A DNA stretch of 54,373 nucleotides from Alphaproteobacteria bacterium (GTDB lineage Bacteria; Pseudomonadota; Alphaproteobacteria; UBA9655). A program made the position numbers and the translations under genes. The first letter of the stretch is position 1, and the number at the start of each line of letters is the position of its first letter. The stretch is taken from assembly GCA_013815465.1 (NCBI GenBank), contig JACDGE010000009.1:1-54373 (forward strand), in the 5' to 3' direction. This document shows, piece after piece, positions 25,341-34,006 of the stretch. Below the pieces are notes generated by a model that was not told the origin of the DNA, searched no databases, and was given only the letters and a program-made list of their open reading frames with translations.

Positions 25341-26597
25341 TCAGTCCTCTTCCTTCACCAAACCATGGCGTTTTTTTCCCGCTGAAAGCTTAAGGATCGG
25401 TTGAACTTCAAAGACAGAAACAGTGATCACCATGCCTTCATCCGTAATTTGCACATCATTAAGACGAGCGCCCCCCCCCTCTATTAAACGCCGCGCCTCT
25501 CCTCTTGAGCTGGATAAAGCAAGCCGACAGAAGAGGTCAATAATGGGAATTCCCCGTTCAAGTTCCTCGTGACTGATGGAGAGACTGGGCAAGGCTGTAT
25601 CTTCCAGGGTTGATCCTTGGGCTTCAAAGAGTTTTTGAGCGGTGGCGCGCGCCTCCCGCACGGCATCTTCTCCATGGATGAAGGCGGTGGCGTAATCGGC
25701 GAGGATTTTTTTAGCTTCGTTGATTTCAGCACCCTGCAGTTTTTCGAGCTGTTGGATATCTGTGATCGGAAGGGTGGTGAAAAGTCTTAAAAAACGCCCT
25801 ACGTCTTGATCTTCCGTATTACGCCAAAATTGCCAATACTCAAACGCTGGCAATTTATCCGCATTCAACCATACAGCGCCCTGGGATGTCTTGCCCATCT
25901 TTGCCCCACTGGCTGTGGTAATGAGGGGCGTTGTAAGGCCATAGGCGGTCTTGTGAGCAATGCGCCGCACCAGTTCCACTCCATTAATAATGTTACCCCA
26001 TTGATCTGCGCCCCCCATTTGCAGACGGCAATCATAACGTCGCTGAAATTCAAGAAAATCATAGGCTTGAAGGATCATATAGTTAAATTCAAGAAAGGTC
26101 ATGGGATGCTGGCGCTCAAGGCGGGTGCGCACGCTGTCAAAGCTGATCATGCGATTAATCGTGAAATGAGTCCCATAATCCCTTAAAAAATCTGCATAGT
26201 TTAGCTTATCAATCCAATCCGCATTGTTTAATAATATGGCATCCTGTGGACCGTCTCCAAAAGTGAGAGCTCGTTTAAAAACCCGAGAAAGGCTTTCAAT
26301 ATTTTGTTGTATTTCCTCATTCATTAAAAGCTTGCGCGATTCATCCTTGCCTGTGGGGTCGCCAATTTTGGTTGTGGCTCCTCCAATTAACACAAGGGGG
26401 CGATTTCCTGTTTGCTGAAGCCAATAGAGCATCATGATTTGTAGCAAATTACCGACGTGTAAACTGCTGGCTGTCGCATCAAAGCCGATATAAGCTGTAA
26501 TGCTTCCTACTGCGAGCTCCGTATCAAGGGCCCGCAGATCGGTGGCTTGATGGATAAATCCTCGTTCTTCCAGGATTCTTAAAAATTCAGATTTCAT
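25341..26597 (-). CDS. tyrS: Tyrosyl-tRNA synthetase
   Basis: This class I synthetase charges tRNA-Tyr. From ATG 26597 the protein has 418 residues, the normal length. It has [10 protein letters not shown] (HIGH motif), the tyrosine-pocket segments [15 protein letters not shown] and [20 protein letters not shown] (KMSKS motif) and a C-terminal S4 RNA-binding domain. The frame stays open to 26750, but the extra residues are unlike the family. The start overlaps the end of phoU by 11 bases, so translation is likely coupled. No T-box was seen. Confidence 0.95.
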   Translation of the reverse strand: MKSEFLRILEERGFIHQATDLRALDTELAVGSITAYIGFDATASSLHVGNLLQIMMLYWLQQTGNRPLVLIGGATTKIGDPTGKDESRKLLMNEEIQQNIESLSRVFKRALTFGDGPQDAILLNNADWIDKLNYADFLRDYGTHFTINRMISFDSVRTRLERQHPMTFLEFNYMILQAYDFLEFQRRYDCRLQMGGADQWGNIINGVELVRRIAHKTAYGLTTPLITTASGAKMGKTSQGAVWLNADKLPAFEYWQFWRNTEDQDVGRFLRLFTTLPITDIQQLEKLQGAEINEAKKILADYATAFIHGEDAVREARATAQKLFEAQGSTLEDTALPSLSISHEELERGIPIIDLFCRLALSSSRGEARRLIEGGGARLNDVQITDEGMVITVSVFEVQPILKLSAGKKRHGLVKEED

Positions 26598-27276
26598 CGA
26601 CATCTTTAAAAGGCTCACTTTCTTTAAAGGGTTTTCCCGTAACCATTGTGTAGACGGCTTCTGCAATATTTGTTGCTTGGTCCCCAATGCGTTCAATATT
26701 TTTAGCGACAAACAACAGATGCGTACAGGGGCTAATATTCTTAGGATCAAGAATCATTTCATCAAAGAGCTGACGTAAATAAGCATTATAGAGATCATCG
26801 ACCTCTCGATCCATTTGCCACACGTGAAGGGCAAGGTCTACGTTATTTGTCATAAAAGCAGAGAGGACTTTTTCAATCATCTCTTTTGGATTTGTTACAA
26901 GAAAGGATAAGGATGCGGTAAGAGGGAAAGGCGTCATCTGGTTAAGTAAAAGAGCGCGCTTTGCCATATTACAGGCATAATCTGCAATACGTTCAACTTG
27001 GTTCGAAATCTTAAGCGCTGCAACAACCCTTCGTAAATCAGAGGCCACTGGTTGACGTAAGGCAAGAATCCGAATGGCAAGGGAATCTACCTTTGTCTCT
27101 AACAGATCAATTTCATAGTCATCTTCAATAACCTTGTGAGCGATGCGGTCATTGCGCTCTAAAATGGATTGGAGGGCATCGTTAATTTGTTTAACCGTCA
27201 ATTCTCCCATATGACGAATGAGGTCATGAAGAGTCTTTAACTCTTCGTCATATGCTTTAACTATATGTGCGTTCAT
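26587..27276 (-). CDS. phoU: Phosphate signalling protein PhoU
   Basis: This 229-residue protein has two three-helix PhoU repeats, each with the metal-binding E-x-x-x-D pattern ([15 protein letters not shown] and [15 protein letters not shown]). PhoU links the Pst transporter to the PhoR sensor kinase. The start overlaps pstB by four bases (ATGA). phoR and phoB are not in the window. Confidence 0.96.
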   Translation of the reverse strand: MNAHIVKAYDEELKTLHDLIRHMGELTVKQINDALQSILERNDRIAHKVIEDDYEIDLLETKVDSLAIRILALRQPVASDLRRVVAALKISNQVERIADYACNMAKRALLLNQMTPFPLTASLSFLVTNPKEMIEKVLSAFMTNNVDLALHVWQMDREVDDLYNAYLRQLFDEMILDPKNISPCTHLLFVAKNIERIGDQATNIAEAVYTMVTGKPFKESEPFKDVDEI

Positions 27277-28037
27277 CCGTACCGTCCTGTAATGTATCCT
27301 TGCGTTCGTTCATCTTGGGGCGTGGTAAAAAGATCCCCCGTCTCACCTGCTTCCACAAGGCGGCCACTATGGAAAAAAGCCGTTTGCTGCGACACCCGTG
27401 CTGCTTGCTGAAGATTATGGGTCACAATAACAATTGTAAACTTTTCTCGCAATTCATCAATAAGTTCTTCTACTTTTGCGGTGGCGATGGGGTCTAGGGC
27501 AGAGCAAGGCTCATCCATAAGGATGACTTCTGGGTTAACAGCAATGGCACGTGCTATACAAAGACGTTGCTGCTGTCCACCTGAAAGGCGAGTTGCGGGT
27601 TGAGTGAGACGATCTTTTACTTCTTGAAAAAGACCTGCCCGTACCAAATTTTTTTCTACGATTTCGTCCAGCTCAGCTTTAGTCTTAAAAAGACGATGAA
27701 CGCGAGGACCATAGGCTACATTTTCATAAATTGAGCGAGGAAAAGGGTTAGGTTTTTGAAAGACCATACCCACACGAGTTCTGAGTTCAACAACGTCAAC
27801 AGACGGGGAGTAAATATTCTTATTATCCAGTAGGACTTGGCCCTTAATATGCGCGCTGGATACAATGTCATTCATGCGATTGAGGCATCTCAAAAGCGAG
27901 CTTTTACCACATCCAGAAGGGCCAATAAGGGCCGTGGTCTGGTAGGTGGGAAAGCCAAGATTTATGTCGAACAGAGCCTGCTTTTCGCCATAAAAAAGGT
28001 TTAGGTCTTTGACGTTTATTTTGTATTCAAGTCTCAT
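27273..28037 (-). CDS. pstB: Phosphate ABC transporter ATPase
   Basis: PstB powers high-affinity phosphate import. The 254 residues show Walker A ([12 protein letters not shown]), the Q loop ([11 protein letters not shown]), signature LSGGQQQR, Walker B with EPCSALDP, and the switch His in VTHNLQQA. It is followed by phoU with overlapping ends. Upstream, a higBA module separates it from pstA. Confidence 0.97.
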   Translation of the reverse strand: MRLEYKINVKDLNLFYGEKQALFDINLGFPTYQTTALIGPSGCGKSSLLRCLNRMNDIVSSAHIKGQVLLDNKNIYSPSVDVVELRTRVGMVFQKPNPFPRSIYENVAYGPRVHRLFKTKAELDEIVEKNLVRAGLFQEVKDRLTQPATRLSGGQQQRLCIARAIAVNPEVILMDEPCSALDPIATAKVEELIDELREKFTIVIVTHNLQQAARVSQQTAFFHSGRLVEAGETGDLFTTPQDERTQGYITGRYG

Positions 28038-28095
28038 CTAACCACCTTTTTCTATTTCTCCTCATGGGTTCAGATGGCTAACGCATCGATAAACA

Positions 28096-28398
28096 CTAAG
28101 ACTGGACATGTAATGGATGAATGATTGTTTTTAAACTGTTTTTTAGATGATGATGTGCCTCTTCCAGTTCATAATCATCCTGGAGTCCCATCCAAAATTC
28201 CTCAGAACTACCAAAATAATAAGCCAATCGAATGGCCGTATCAGCTGTGACACTTCGTCTGCCAAGAACAATTTCATTTATTCGTCTTGGGGTAACGCCA
28301 ATGTCGTTAGCCAATTTATTTTGAGAAATTCCCAAAGGTCTTAGAAATTCTTCTAACAACACCTCTCCGGGATGAACATTTTTTAAGTGAGCAGTCAT
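28096..28398 (-). CDS. higA: HigA-type antitoxin
   Basis: This 100-residue XRE-type helix-turn-helix protein begins with the HigA-family opening HPGEVLLEEFLRPLGIS and contains the HTH NKLANDIGVTPRRINEIVLG, followed by a helix with FWMGLQ. It neutralises HigB and represses the module. It lies 10 bases after higB, in the toxin-first order typical of higBA, inside the pst operon. Confidence 0.92.
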   Translation of the reverse strand: MTAHLKNVHPGEVLLEEFLRPLGISQNKLANDIGVTPRRINEIVLGRRSVTADTAIRLAYYFGSSEEFWMGLQDDYELEEAHHHLKNSLKTIIHPLHVQS

Positions 28399-28408
28399 TT
28401 TCTATCTC

Positions 28409-28690
28409 CTAATGATAATCCACAATTTCAACATTGAATACATTCCTGTCGTCCCAAAAAAAACAAATCCGCCATTGATTATTAATGCGTATGCTAAATT
28501 GTCCGGCCCTATCACCCTTCAGGAGTTCAAGTTTATTCGCAGGTGGTATTCTTAAATCATTTAAATTTTGTGCATTATTTAACATTCTTAGCTTTCTTCT
28601 TGCAACTTGTTGTATATCAGGGGGAAGCTTTTTTGAAATTGTGCCTTCCCATATTTTTTTTGTTTCTGAACATTTAAATTTTTTAATCAT
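28409..28690 (-). CDS. higB: HigB/RelE-type toxin
   Basis: This 93-residue basic protein matches HigB mRNA interferases: MIKKFKCSETKKIWEG at the start, RRKLRMLNNAQNLNDLRIPP, LKGDRAGQFSIRINNQWRICF and the final VEIVDYH. The basic and aromatic residues that act on ribosome-bound mRNA are present, so it looks intact. An imperfect palindrome (TATCT...AGATA, 28702-28722) just upstream could be its operator. The pair interrupts pstA-pstB. Confidence 0.92.
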   Translation of the reverse strand: MIKKFKCSETKKIWEGTISKKLPPDIQQVARRKLRMLNNAQNLNDLRIPPANKLELLKGDRAGQFSIRINNQWRICFFWDDRNVFNVEIVDYH

Positions 28691-28812
28691 ACCTAATCAT
28701 ATCTTATATCGTTAAGAGATACAAACCTTTTTATATAGGATAGTAAATCTCAATAAACTAAGGTAGTTCTACGTATTTCACTTGAAACTAAGTCATATAA
28801 TAGCAGCATATC

Positions 28813-29871
28813 TCACGTCTCAAACCTTTTGCGAATCAACACCGCGCACCCATTCAAAAAGGCTAAGACCATCAGCAAGACAAGAATAGCCCCAGAGGTG
28901 TTTTCCACACAGCCCATTTCAGGGCTGCGCGACCAATTAAAGATTTGAACAGGAAGAACGGTCGCAGGATCCAGAATTGAGGAAGGGGATGTACCAATAA
29001 AGGCAACCATACCGATCATCAGTAAGGGCGCCGTCTCTCCAAGGGCGCGTGCCAGGCTTAAAATAACGCCAGTCATAATCCCTGGGAGGGCCGTGGGAAC
29101 CACATGGTGGAAAAGGACTTGTAAGGGAGTGGCCCCCAATCCCAGAGCCGCTTCTTTTAGGGTTGAAGGGACAGTAGAAAGGGCGGCGCGGGTTGAGACC
29201 ACAATCACTGGCAAACTCATCAAGGCAAGGGTCAATCCGCCAACTAGGGCAGAAGGTCGAGGAAGTCCCATAAAATGAATAAAAAAGACCAGACCCAAAA
29301 GACCAAATAAAATGCTGGGAACAGCTGCTAGATTATTGATGTTCGCTTCGATCCAGTGAGTAAAACGATTCTTGGGGGCAAATTCTTCTAAATAAATTGC
29401 TGTGCCGACGCCTAAAGGAAAGGCCGTTAAAAACGTGACCGCGAGGGTGAAAAGGGATCCCACGAGCCCCCCCCATATACCTGCTAGCTCTGGCTCGCGG
29501 GAATCAGAATGGGTGAAAAAAGCTGTGTTAAGCACCAGACGAATCTGGCCTTGTTTTTTTAGAATTTGAATATCTTGAATTTTTTGAGTGGAAAGTTTTC
29601 CAGCTTGACCGTTCTTATAATACATATCTACATCACTTGATGCCGTTATCCACTCTAGATCCTCATTTTTATGATAAATAGAGTGAGCATTGAAGAGGTC
29701 CGATCGGCCAGAGCTTGCTGCAATTTCCGTACGGAAAAAGGCAGGATACCCTTTATAAACGATGTTCGCAAAAATGCCCCCTAAAAAGGTCAGCGCCAGC
29801 AACAGGCTGAATAGCCCCAGGTATCGGAACAATGTTTCTCTTCGATGGCGTTTTTTGAGGGTGGTTCTCAT
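28813..29871 (-). CDS. pstA: Phosphate ABC transporter permease PstA
   Basis: This 352-residue inner-membrane protein has about six membrane spans and the EAA loop (LKEAALGLGATPLQVLFHHVVP) that contacts PstB. A non-membrane segment of about 75 residues sits between the first and second spans, as in many alphaproteobacterial PstA proteins. The start overlaps the small membrane protein upstream by four bases. Confidence 0.95.
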   Translation of the reverse strand: MRTTLKKRHRRETLFRYLGLFSLLLALTFLGGIFANIVYKGYPAFFRTEIAASSGRSDLFNAHSIYHKNEDLEWITASSDVDMYYKNGQAGKLSTQKIQDIQILKKQGQIRLVLNTAFFTHSDSREPELAGIWGGLVGSLFTLAVTFLTAFPLGVGTAIYLEEFAPKNRFTHWIEANINNLAAVPSILFGLLGLVFFIHFMGLPRPSALVGGLTLALMSLPVIVVSTRAALSTVPSTLKEAALGLGATPLQVLFHHVVPTALPGIMTGVILSLARALGETAPLLMIGMVAFIGTSPSSILDPATVLPVQIFNWSRSPEMGCVENTSGAILVLLMVLAFLNGCAVLIRKRFET

Positions 29872-30107
29872 GCAAGTTTTCTAAGGATAAACAAGAAAAT
29901 GTTAATAACAATTGCAGCCAAGAGGATAATACCTGCAATAATGAGAAAACCAAAGGCGAATAAAATGGCTAAGCCAAGGATGATCGCGAGGATAAGTCCG
30001 TGCTGCCATGTAAAACGGGCAGGGGAGGGGCTCTCCCATTGCTCACTTTCAATGATGACATCGACTTTTTCATGGTCGTCTATCTTGGGGGGACGCTCTT
30101 TAGCCAT
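29868..30107 (-). CDS. Small one- or two-span membrane protein in the pst operon
   Basis: The 79 residues begin with a charged, soluble 30-residue head (MAKERPPKIDDHEKVDVIIE) and end in about 40 hydrophobic residues from GLILAIILGLA to LFILRKLA. It overlaps pstC by 8 bases and pstA by 4, so it is locked into the operon and translated with both permeases. No family recognised. It could assist the PstCA permease; that is inference from its position. Confidence 0.75.
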   Translation of the reverse strand: MAKERPPKIDDHEKVDVIIESEQWESPSPARFTWQHGLILAIILGLAILFAFGFLIIAGIILLAAIVINIFLFILRKLA

Positions 30108-31014
30108 AGATCCTCTGATATCTTTTTACTCCATATAAGGCCAGTATATTCAAAAATAGCGTAATAATAAACAAAACAAATCCCAACCCAAAAGCGGCCA
30201 GGGTTTTCGCATTGTCAAATTCTTGATCGCCTGTGAGAAGACTGACAATTTGTACGGTGACCGTGGTGACCGCTTGCAAAGGATTAAAGCTCAAGTTTGC
30301 AGCAAGACCTGCTGCCATAACGACAATCATCGTCTCGCCTATGGCTCGAGAAAGGGACAGCAAAAAGGCTGCCATCAAGCTAGGGAAAGCGGCGGGTAAA
30401 AGAACTTTCATGATCGTTTCTGAAGGGGTGGCCCCGAGCCCCATGGATCCTTCTCTTAAATTGGCCGGCAGACTATGAAGCGCATCCTCAGAAAGGGTGG
30501 ACATATAGGGTAATATCATTATCCCCATCACGATTCCTGCATTCAGTGCGCTTTCACTAGCAATAGAAAGAGAGAATATTCCAGCCACGCTTTGTAAAAA
30601 CGGGGCAAAGGTGGTGGCGGCAAAAAATCCATAAACCAGGGTGGGAATCCCCGCTAAGGTTTCAAGCAGAGGCTTTAATATTTGACGCATGGTGGGGGAG
30701 GCATATTCAGATAGATAAATGGCAATCATTCCTCCGCTGGGAACGGCAATAAGCATGGCAACCAGGGTAATTAAGGCCGTTCCCGTGAACAGTGGGATGG
30801 CTCCAAATCCTACCGCCTCGCCAGAGGGAAGAACATGGGGCGCCCAGGTGAGACCAAAGAAAAAGTCAATCGCGGATACTTGCGAAAAAAAGCGCAGAGC
30901 TTCTCCCAGTAAGGACGCCACAATCCCCACCGTAATAATGACCGCACTAAGGGCGCAGAGAAAGAAGAAGAATTTTATGGTGCGTTCTAGGGTAATGGGA
31001 TAGAGGTGTTTCAT
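30100..31014 (-). CDS. pstC: Phosphate ABC transporter permease PstC
   Basis: The chosen start is ATG 31014 (304 residues), with GGAG 6 bases upstream; the longer frame to 31041 has no such site. It has about six membrane spans and the EAA loop LREGSMGLGATPSETIMKVLLP. PstC pairs with PstA to form the channel. pstS lies about 1.8 kb upstream on the same strand, beyond repeats and an unrelated exported gene. Confidence 0.95.
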   Translation of the reverse strand: MKHLYPITLERTIKFFFFLCALSAVIITVGIVASLLGEALRFFSQVSAIDFFFGLTWAPHVLPSGEAVGFGAIPLFTGTALITLVAMLIAVPSGGMIAIYLSEYASPTMRQILKPLLETLAGIPTLVYGFFAATTFAPFLQSVAGIFSLSIASESALNAGIVMGIMILPYMSTLSEDALHSLPANLREGSMGLGATPSETIMKVLLPAAFPSLMAAFLLSLSRAIGETMIVVMAAGLAANLSFNPLQAVTTVTVQIVSLLTGDQEFDNAKTLAAFGLGFVLFIITLFLNILALYGVKRYQRIYG

Positions 31015-31047
31015 AATGCTCCAGGGTTGTGTGAGAACCATCAGTGT

Positions 31048-31132
31048 GCGTCATTGCGAGCGAAGCGAAGCAATCCAGTCTTCTTTGGCTCTCTGGATAG
31101 CTTCGCCCTCTCCCGAGGTCTCGCAATGACGC
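31048..31132. repeat. Palindromic GCGTCATTGCGAG repeat upstream of pstC
   Basis: GCGTCATTGCGAG at 31048-31060 and its reverse complement at 31120-31132 frame an 85-base element whose inside reads AGCGAAGCGAAGCAATCCAG and, imperfectly, CTGGATAGCTTCGCC. Related pieces occur near 44650 and 47038. It sits between pstC and the next upstream gene. Confidence 0.7.
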
Positions 31133-31189
31133 CTGTGGTTATGCTTTTTACTTGCATTCAATCACCCTGATTAACCCTTTTTGGAAAAA

Positions 31190-31489
31190 AAAACCTGTTG
31201 CATTGCCAAAAATTTGTGCTGAATTGTAAACGTGACGAGAGGATAGTTCAGATCCACCCGTCACTAACCAAGTAACCCTTAAACCAAAAGGAGGATTAGA
31301 TGGCTAATCTCAATATACACGCGTCTCCAGAATTTCTCAACGAGCTTGACTGGCATCTCCGACGACTCTCTCTTTTGATTGAGTCGTTGGAGGGGCTTGC
31401 CTTCAGTCTGCGAGATCTTCAGGAGGTCCTCAGTCTCTTGGCTCGAGAGGCGTATATGCGTAGGTAACCAGCTTGGGGCAGAGGTCTTC
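31190..31489 (-). repeat. Repeat unit, copy 2 (uninterrupted)
   Basis: On the minus strand this is the same unit as 15220-15369 plus 15773-15935, without the two insertions. An open frame covers much of it (SWLPTHIRLSSQETEDLL, KPLQRLNQKRESSEMPVKL), ending near 31279. It has no ribosome site or good start and is probably a decayed coding element. The 31015-31578 gap holds only this and the palindromic repeat. Confidence 0.55.
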
Positions 31490-31578
31490 GCGATTATTCC
31501 GTCAGAAGACCTCATGCTCAAAATCAACCCCATTGAATCCAAGTCATTCAGATCGTGAGGGGGATTGCTTCTCTCAAT

Positions 31579-32739
31579 TCATCTCTCTTTCTGAATGGAC
31601 AGAATGAAATTCGTAGCTTCCTTTTGCTTTTTTGCAACAAAAGTAAAGAGTTCCGTATTATTCCATTTTTCATCTAACGTAAGATTTACAACATCATTAA
31701 AATATTTCAGTGCCTTATCGTTTTTTCCTGCAGCATTGTAAGCATGTGCCAATGTATTAGCCAAACTGCACCATGCTGCGGGTTTTTCATCACGGTTTAT
31801 TTCCTCTAATTCATCCTTATAAATTCTTGCAAGCTCATGGGTGCTTTTTTTAACAGCGTTACCATAATCAGCAAGAAATTGGCTCTTCAACGGACTATAC
31901 ATAAGCCTTACAGGCAAATCGTTTCCTAAGTTACAAATTTGCTTGTGAGAATGTTTACGTTGTTGAGGGGTTGTCGATCCTTTTAGTCCGTTTATGTATA
32001 AATCAAGTGCTTTCGAACCATTTATACAAATATTTCTTGAAGCATGTAAGGTATCAAGCCCCTCTAGCGCATAAGATCCATAGGCAACCGTTAAGAGAGT
32101 ACAGACGCGTGCCTGAGGGATATCGTGTTCATGGAAATATCGTATAGGACTATCTATAATTGACAGTTCGGATACGGTTCCGGCCTTCGCTGTTGATGAT
32201 TTTAAATCCTCTAAAAGAGCAATCGCCTGGGGAGCCGCTCTCAATTTTTTGTGATGGTCATAATCGGGTTCTGCAAAATGTATTTGTAAAGCCGAGAAGC
32301 CCCTATAAGCAAGTTGGGTGGCAAAACCAGCGTTCAGATTATCGTTTTGTTGAATGTAATGATGACATTTCTTGGCCAATTCTATAGCTGTTTCTCCATG
32401 CCATTCTAAATCTAACAACTTATTGCTATAAAGGAGAGAAAGGCGTTGATCTATATTTTCTTTGTGTGCAAGAGAACGCCAGGTTTTCCAAAGTTTTTCT
32501 TTTCCTTCCTCATCCCAATCACCTGATTCTTTTTCCTGCCTTTGAAGATTCAAAAGAGTTTGCTTTGTTTCTTCATCTTGCTCTTCTGTGATGTTTGAAA
32601 AGAAGTTTGAAGAAGGGCTGCCATATCTCACAAAATGATCAAACTCTTCGTCGAGACCGGGAAGAGCAATCGTCGTGTTCTGGAACGTGAAGCTCAGCAT
32701 GAGGAGGCTCGTACTGAGGAATAGAGGGCGTCGAAACAT
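31579..32739 (-). CDS. Exported helical-repeat protein of unknown function
   Basis: This 386-residue protein has a signal peptide (MFRRPLFLSTSLLMLSFTF, then an ALPG site). The mature part is helical, and the segment near residues 330-365 (AWCSLANTLAHAYNAAGKND, then KALKYFNDV) reads like a TPR, so a superhelical repeat protein is likely. AAGGAATTC precedes ATG 32739. A 15-base palindrome (ATGATCA-T-TGATCAT, 32794-32808) lies upstream. It separates pstS from pstC but shows no sign of a role in phosphate uptake. Confidence 0.7.
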   Translation of the reverse strand: MFRRPLFLSTSLLMLSFTFQNTTIALPGLDEEFDHFVRYGSPSSNFFSNITEEQDEETKQTLLNLQRQEKESGDWDEEGKEKLWKTWRSLAHKENIDQRLSLLYSNKLLDLEWHGETAIELAKKCHHYIQQNDNLNAGFATQLAYRGFSALQIHFAEPDYDHHKKLRAAPQAIALLEDLKSSTAKAGTVSELSIIDSPIRYFHEHDIPQARVCTLLTVAYGSYALEGLDTLHASRNICINGSKALDLYINGLKGSTTPQQRKHSHKQICNLGNDLPVRLMYSPLKSQFLADYGNAVKKSTHELARIYKDELEEINRDEKPAAWCSLANTLAHAYNAAGKNDKALKYFNDVVNLTLDEKWNNTELFTFVAKKQKEATNFILSIQKER

Positions 32740-32870
32740 AATAGAATTCCTTTCTTAAAAATTAATGACATCAAGGGACGATCAGGAAGATGTATGATCA
32801 TTGATCATGATCTCGCTCTTCATCAAAGATTTGACAGAAAGCATTATTTTTAGCAAGGGGATCCTTCAGA

Positions 32871-33836
32871 CTAATTTCTCTCCAAAGAATCCGCCCGATC
32901 ATGCATCTCTTTTTGCTCGTTGGGGGAAAGGGGTATCAGTCCTTTTGGATTGAGATACCCCGCTTCCCCAATGGCTTCAGGTGATGTGAATTCCAGCGCA
33001 TAAGCCCGCCGCGCGGGATGGCTTTCCAGTTGATTGGTTTTCACATATAAATAAAGAGGGCGGCTCAAAAGATAGGTTCCATCTTGAATAGAGGGCAAGG
33101 AGGGAAGAATGTCATTCAACGCTAGAGCATCCAGGCGGGCTCGATTTTGGTCATAAAAACTAAAGGTGACGATGCCAATCGTATTGGGCGCATTTAATAC
33201 TTTTTGAACAATTAAATTCTCATTTGCTGCGGCTTCAATGTAAGCCCCATCATGGCGTAGGAATGGACCACAAGCGCTCTCTAACTTTTCAACCAAAATG
33301 TCATAGGTGCCTGAGTTGGGTGCGGGGCCCAGCACCCGGATGGGGTAAGGGGGCAAGTGCTCCTGAATATCCTTCCATGTTTTATAGGGATTTTTAACGC
33401 ATTTGTTTCCTTGCTGTATTTTCTCCGAGAGGACTTGATCAAGATCTTTAAGACTTAAAGAAAAAGGCAGGTCTTGGTTACTTTGAATGAGCACAAGGCC
33501 ATCTTGGCCAATAACAAATTTTTCAAAAGTGATGCCATTTTTCCTGCACTTCTCTTCCTCTTTTAGGGTTAAAGGCCGGGAGGCAATAACCCCATCCGGT
33601 CCCTTCCTGCTTCCGCAAAAAAGCTTAATGCCTGCGCCCGTGCCTACCGCTTCAACCAGGGGAATGGGTTCATGGGTTTTATAGCTAAAATGCTCGGCGA
33701 CAGTGGCTGCAAAAGGAAAGACAGCCGAGGATCCAACAATGCGGAGCATGGTTGCTCCATAGACGTTCTGGGGGAAGAGAAGAAAGAGAATGCCCCATAA
33801 TCCTATTGTTTTGAGTTTGTTCTTTTTGGTATTCAT
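32871..33836 (-). CDS. pstS: Phosphate-binding protein PstS
   Basis: This 321-residue periplasmic binding protein has a signal peptide (to about residue 28, VYGAT) and the phosphate-pocket features RIVGSSAVFPFAATVAE, GTGAGIKLFCG and GPAPNSGTYDILVEK. It captures phosphate for PstCAB. It is the first gene of the pst set on the minus strand but is separated from pstC. No clear Pho box was found. Confidence 0.92.
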   Translation of the reverse strand: MNTKKNKLKTIGLWGILFLLFPQNVYGATMLRIVGSSAVFPFAATVAEHFSYKTHEPIPLVEAVGTGAGIKLFCGSRKGPDGVIASRPLTLKEEEKCRKNGITFEKFVIGQDGLVLIQSNQDLPFSLSLKDLDQVLSEKIQQGNKCVKNPYKTWKDIQEHLPPYPIRVLGPAPNSGTYDILVEKLESACGPFLRHDGAYIEAAANENLIVQKVLNAPNTIGIVTFSFYDQNRARLDALALNDILPSLPSIQDGTYLLSRPLYLYVKTNQLESHPARRAYALEFTSPEAIGEAGYLNPKGLIPLSPNEQKEMHDRADSLERN

Positions 33837-33888
33837 TACGTTCTCAATTTTAATGCATCTTATTATGCCAGAAAGAGGAATAAAAGCC

Positions 33889-33932
33889 TCTCAATTTTTT
33901 AAATCGTCTCTATCTTCTTGAAAAAATTGAGA
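33889..33932. promoter_or_regulatory. Inverted repeat between divergent pstS and transporter genes
   Basis: TCTCAATTTTTT at 33889-33900 is matched exactly by AAAAAATTGAGA at 33921-33932. A third TCTCAATTTT lies at 33842-33851, close to the pstS start. The set sits between two divergent phosphate-related genes and could be a shared operator or a hairpin. Confidence 0.35.
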
Positions 33933-34006
33933 TAATATTTTGTTTGAGTTTTGTACCGCTTTTTGTTTAGACTGGCCAGACGTTTATAGAAGATCAGGAT
34001 GGTTTA

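Noticed and set aside
26598-26750. N-terminal extension of TyrS
   Set aside because: The extra 51 codons overlap phoU, have no family resemblance and no ribosome site; the start at 26597 gives the normal length.
33837-34006. Pho box upstream of pstS
   Set aside because: No pair of CTGTCAT-like 7-base repeats with 11-base period was found on either strand.
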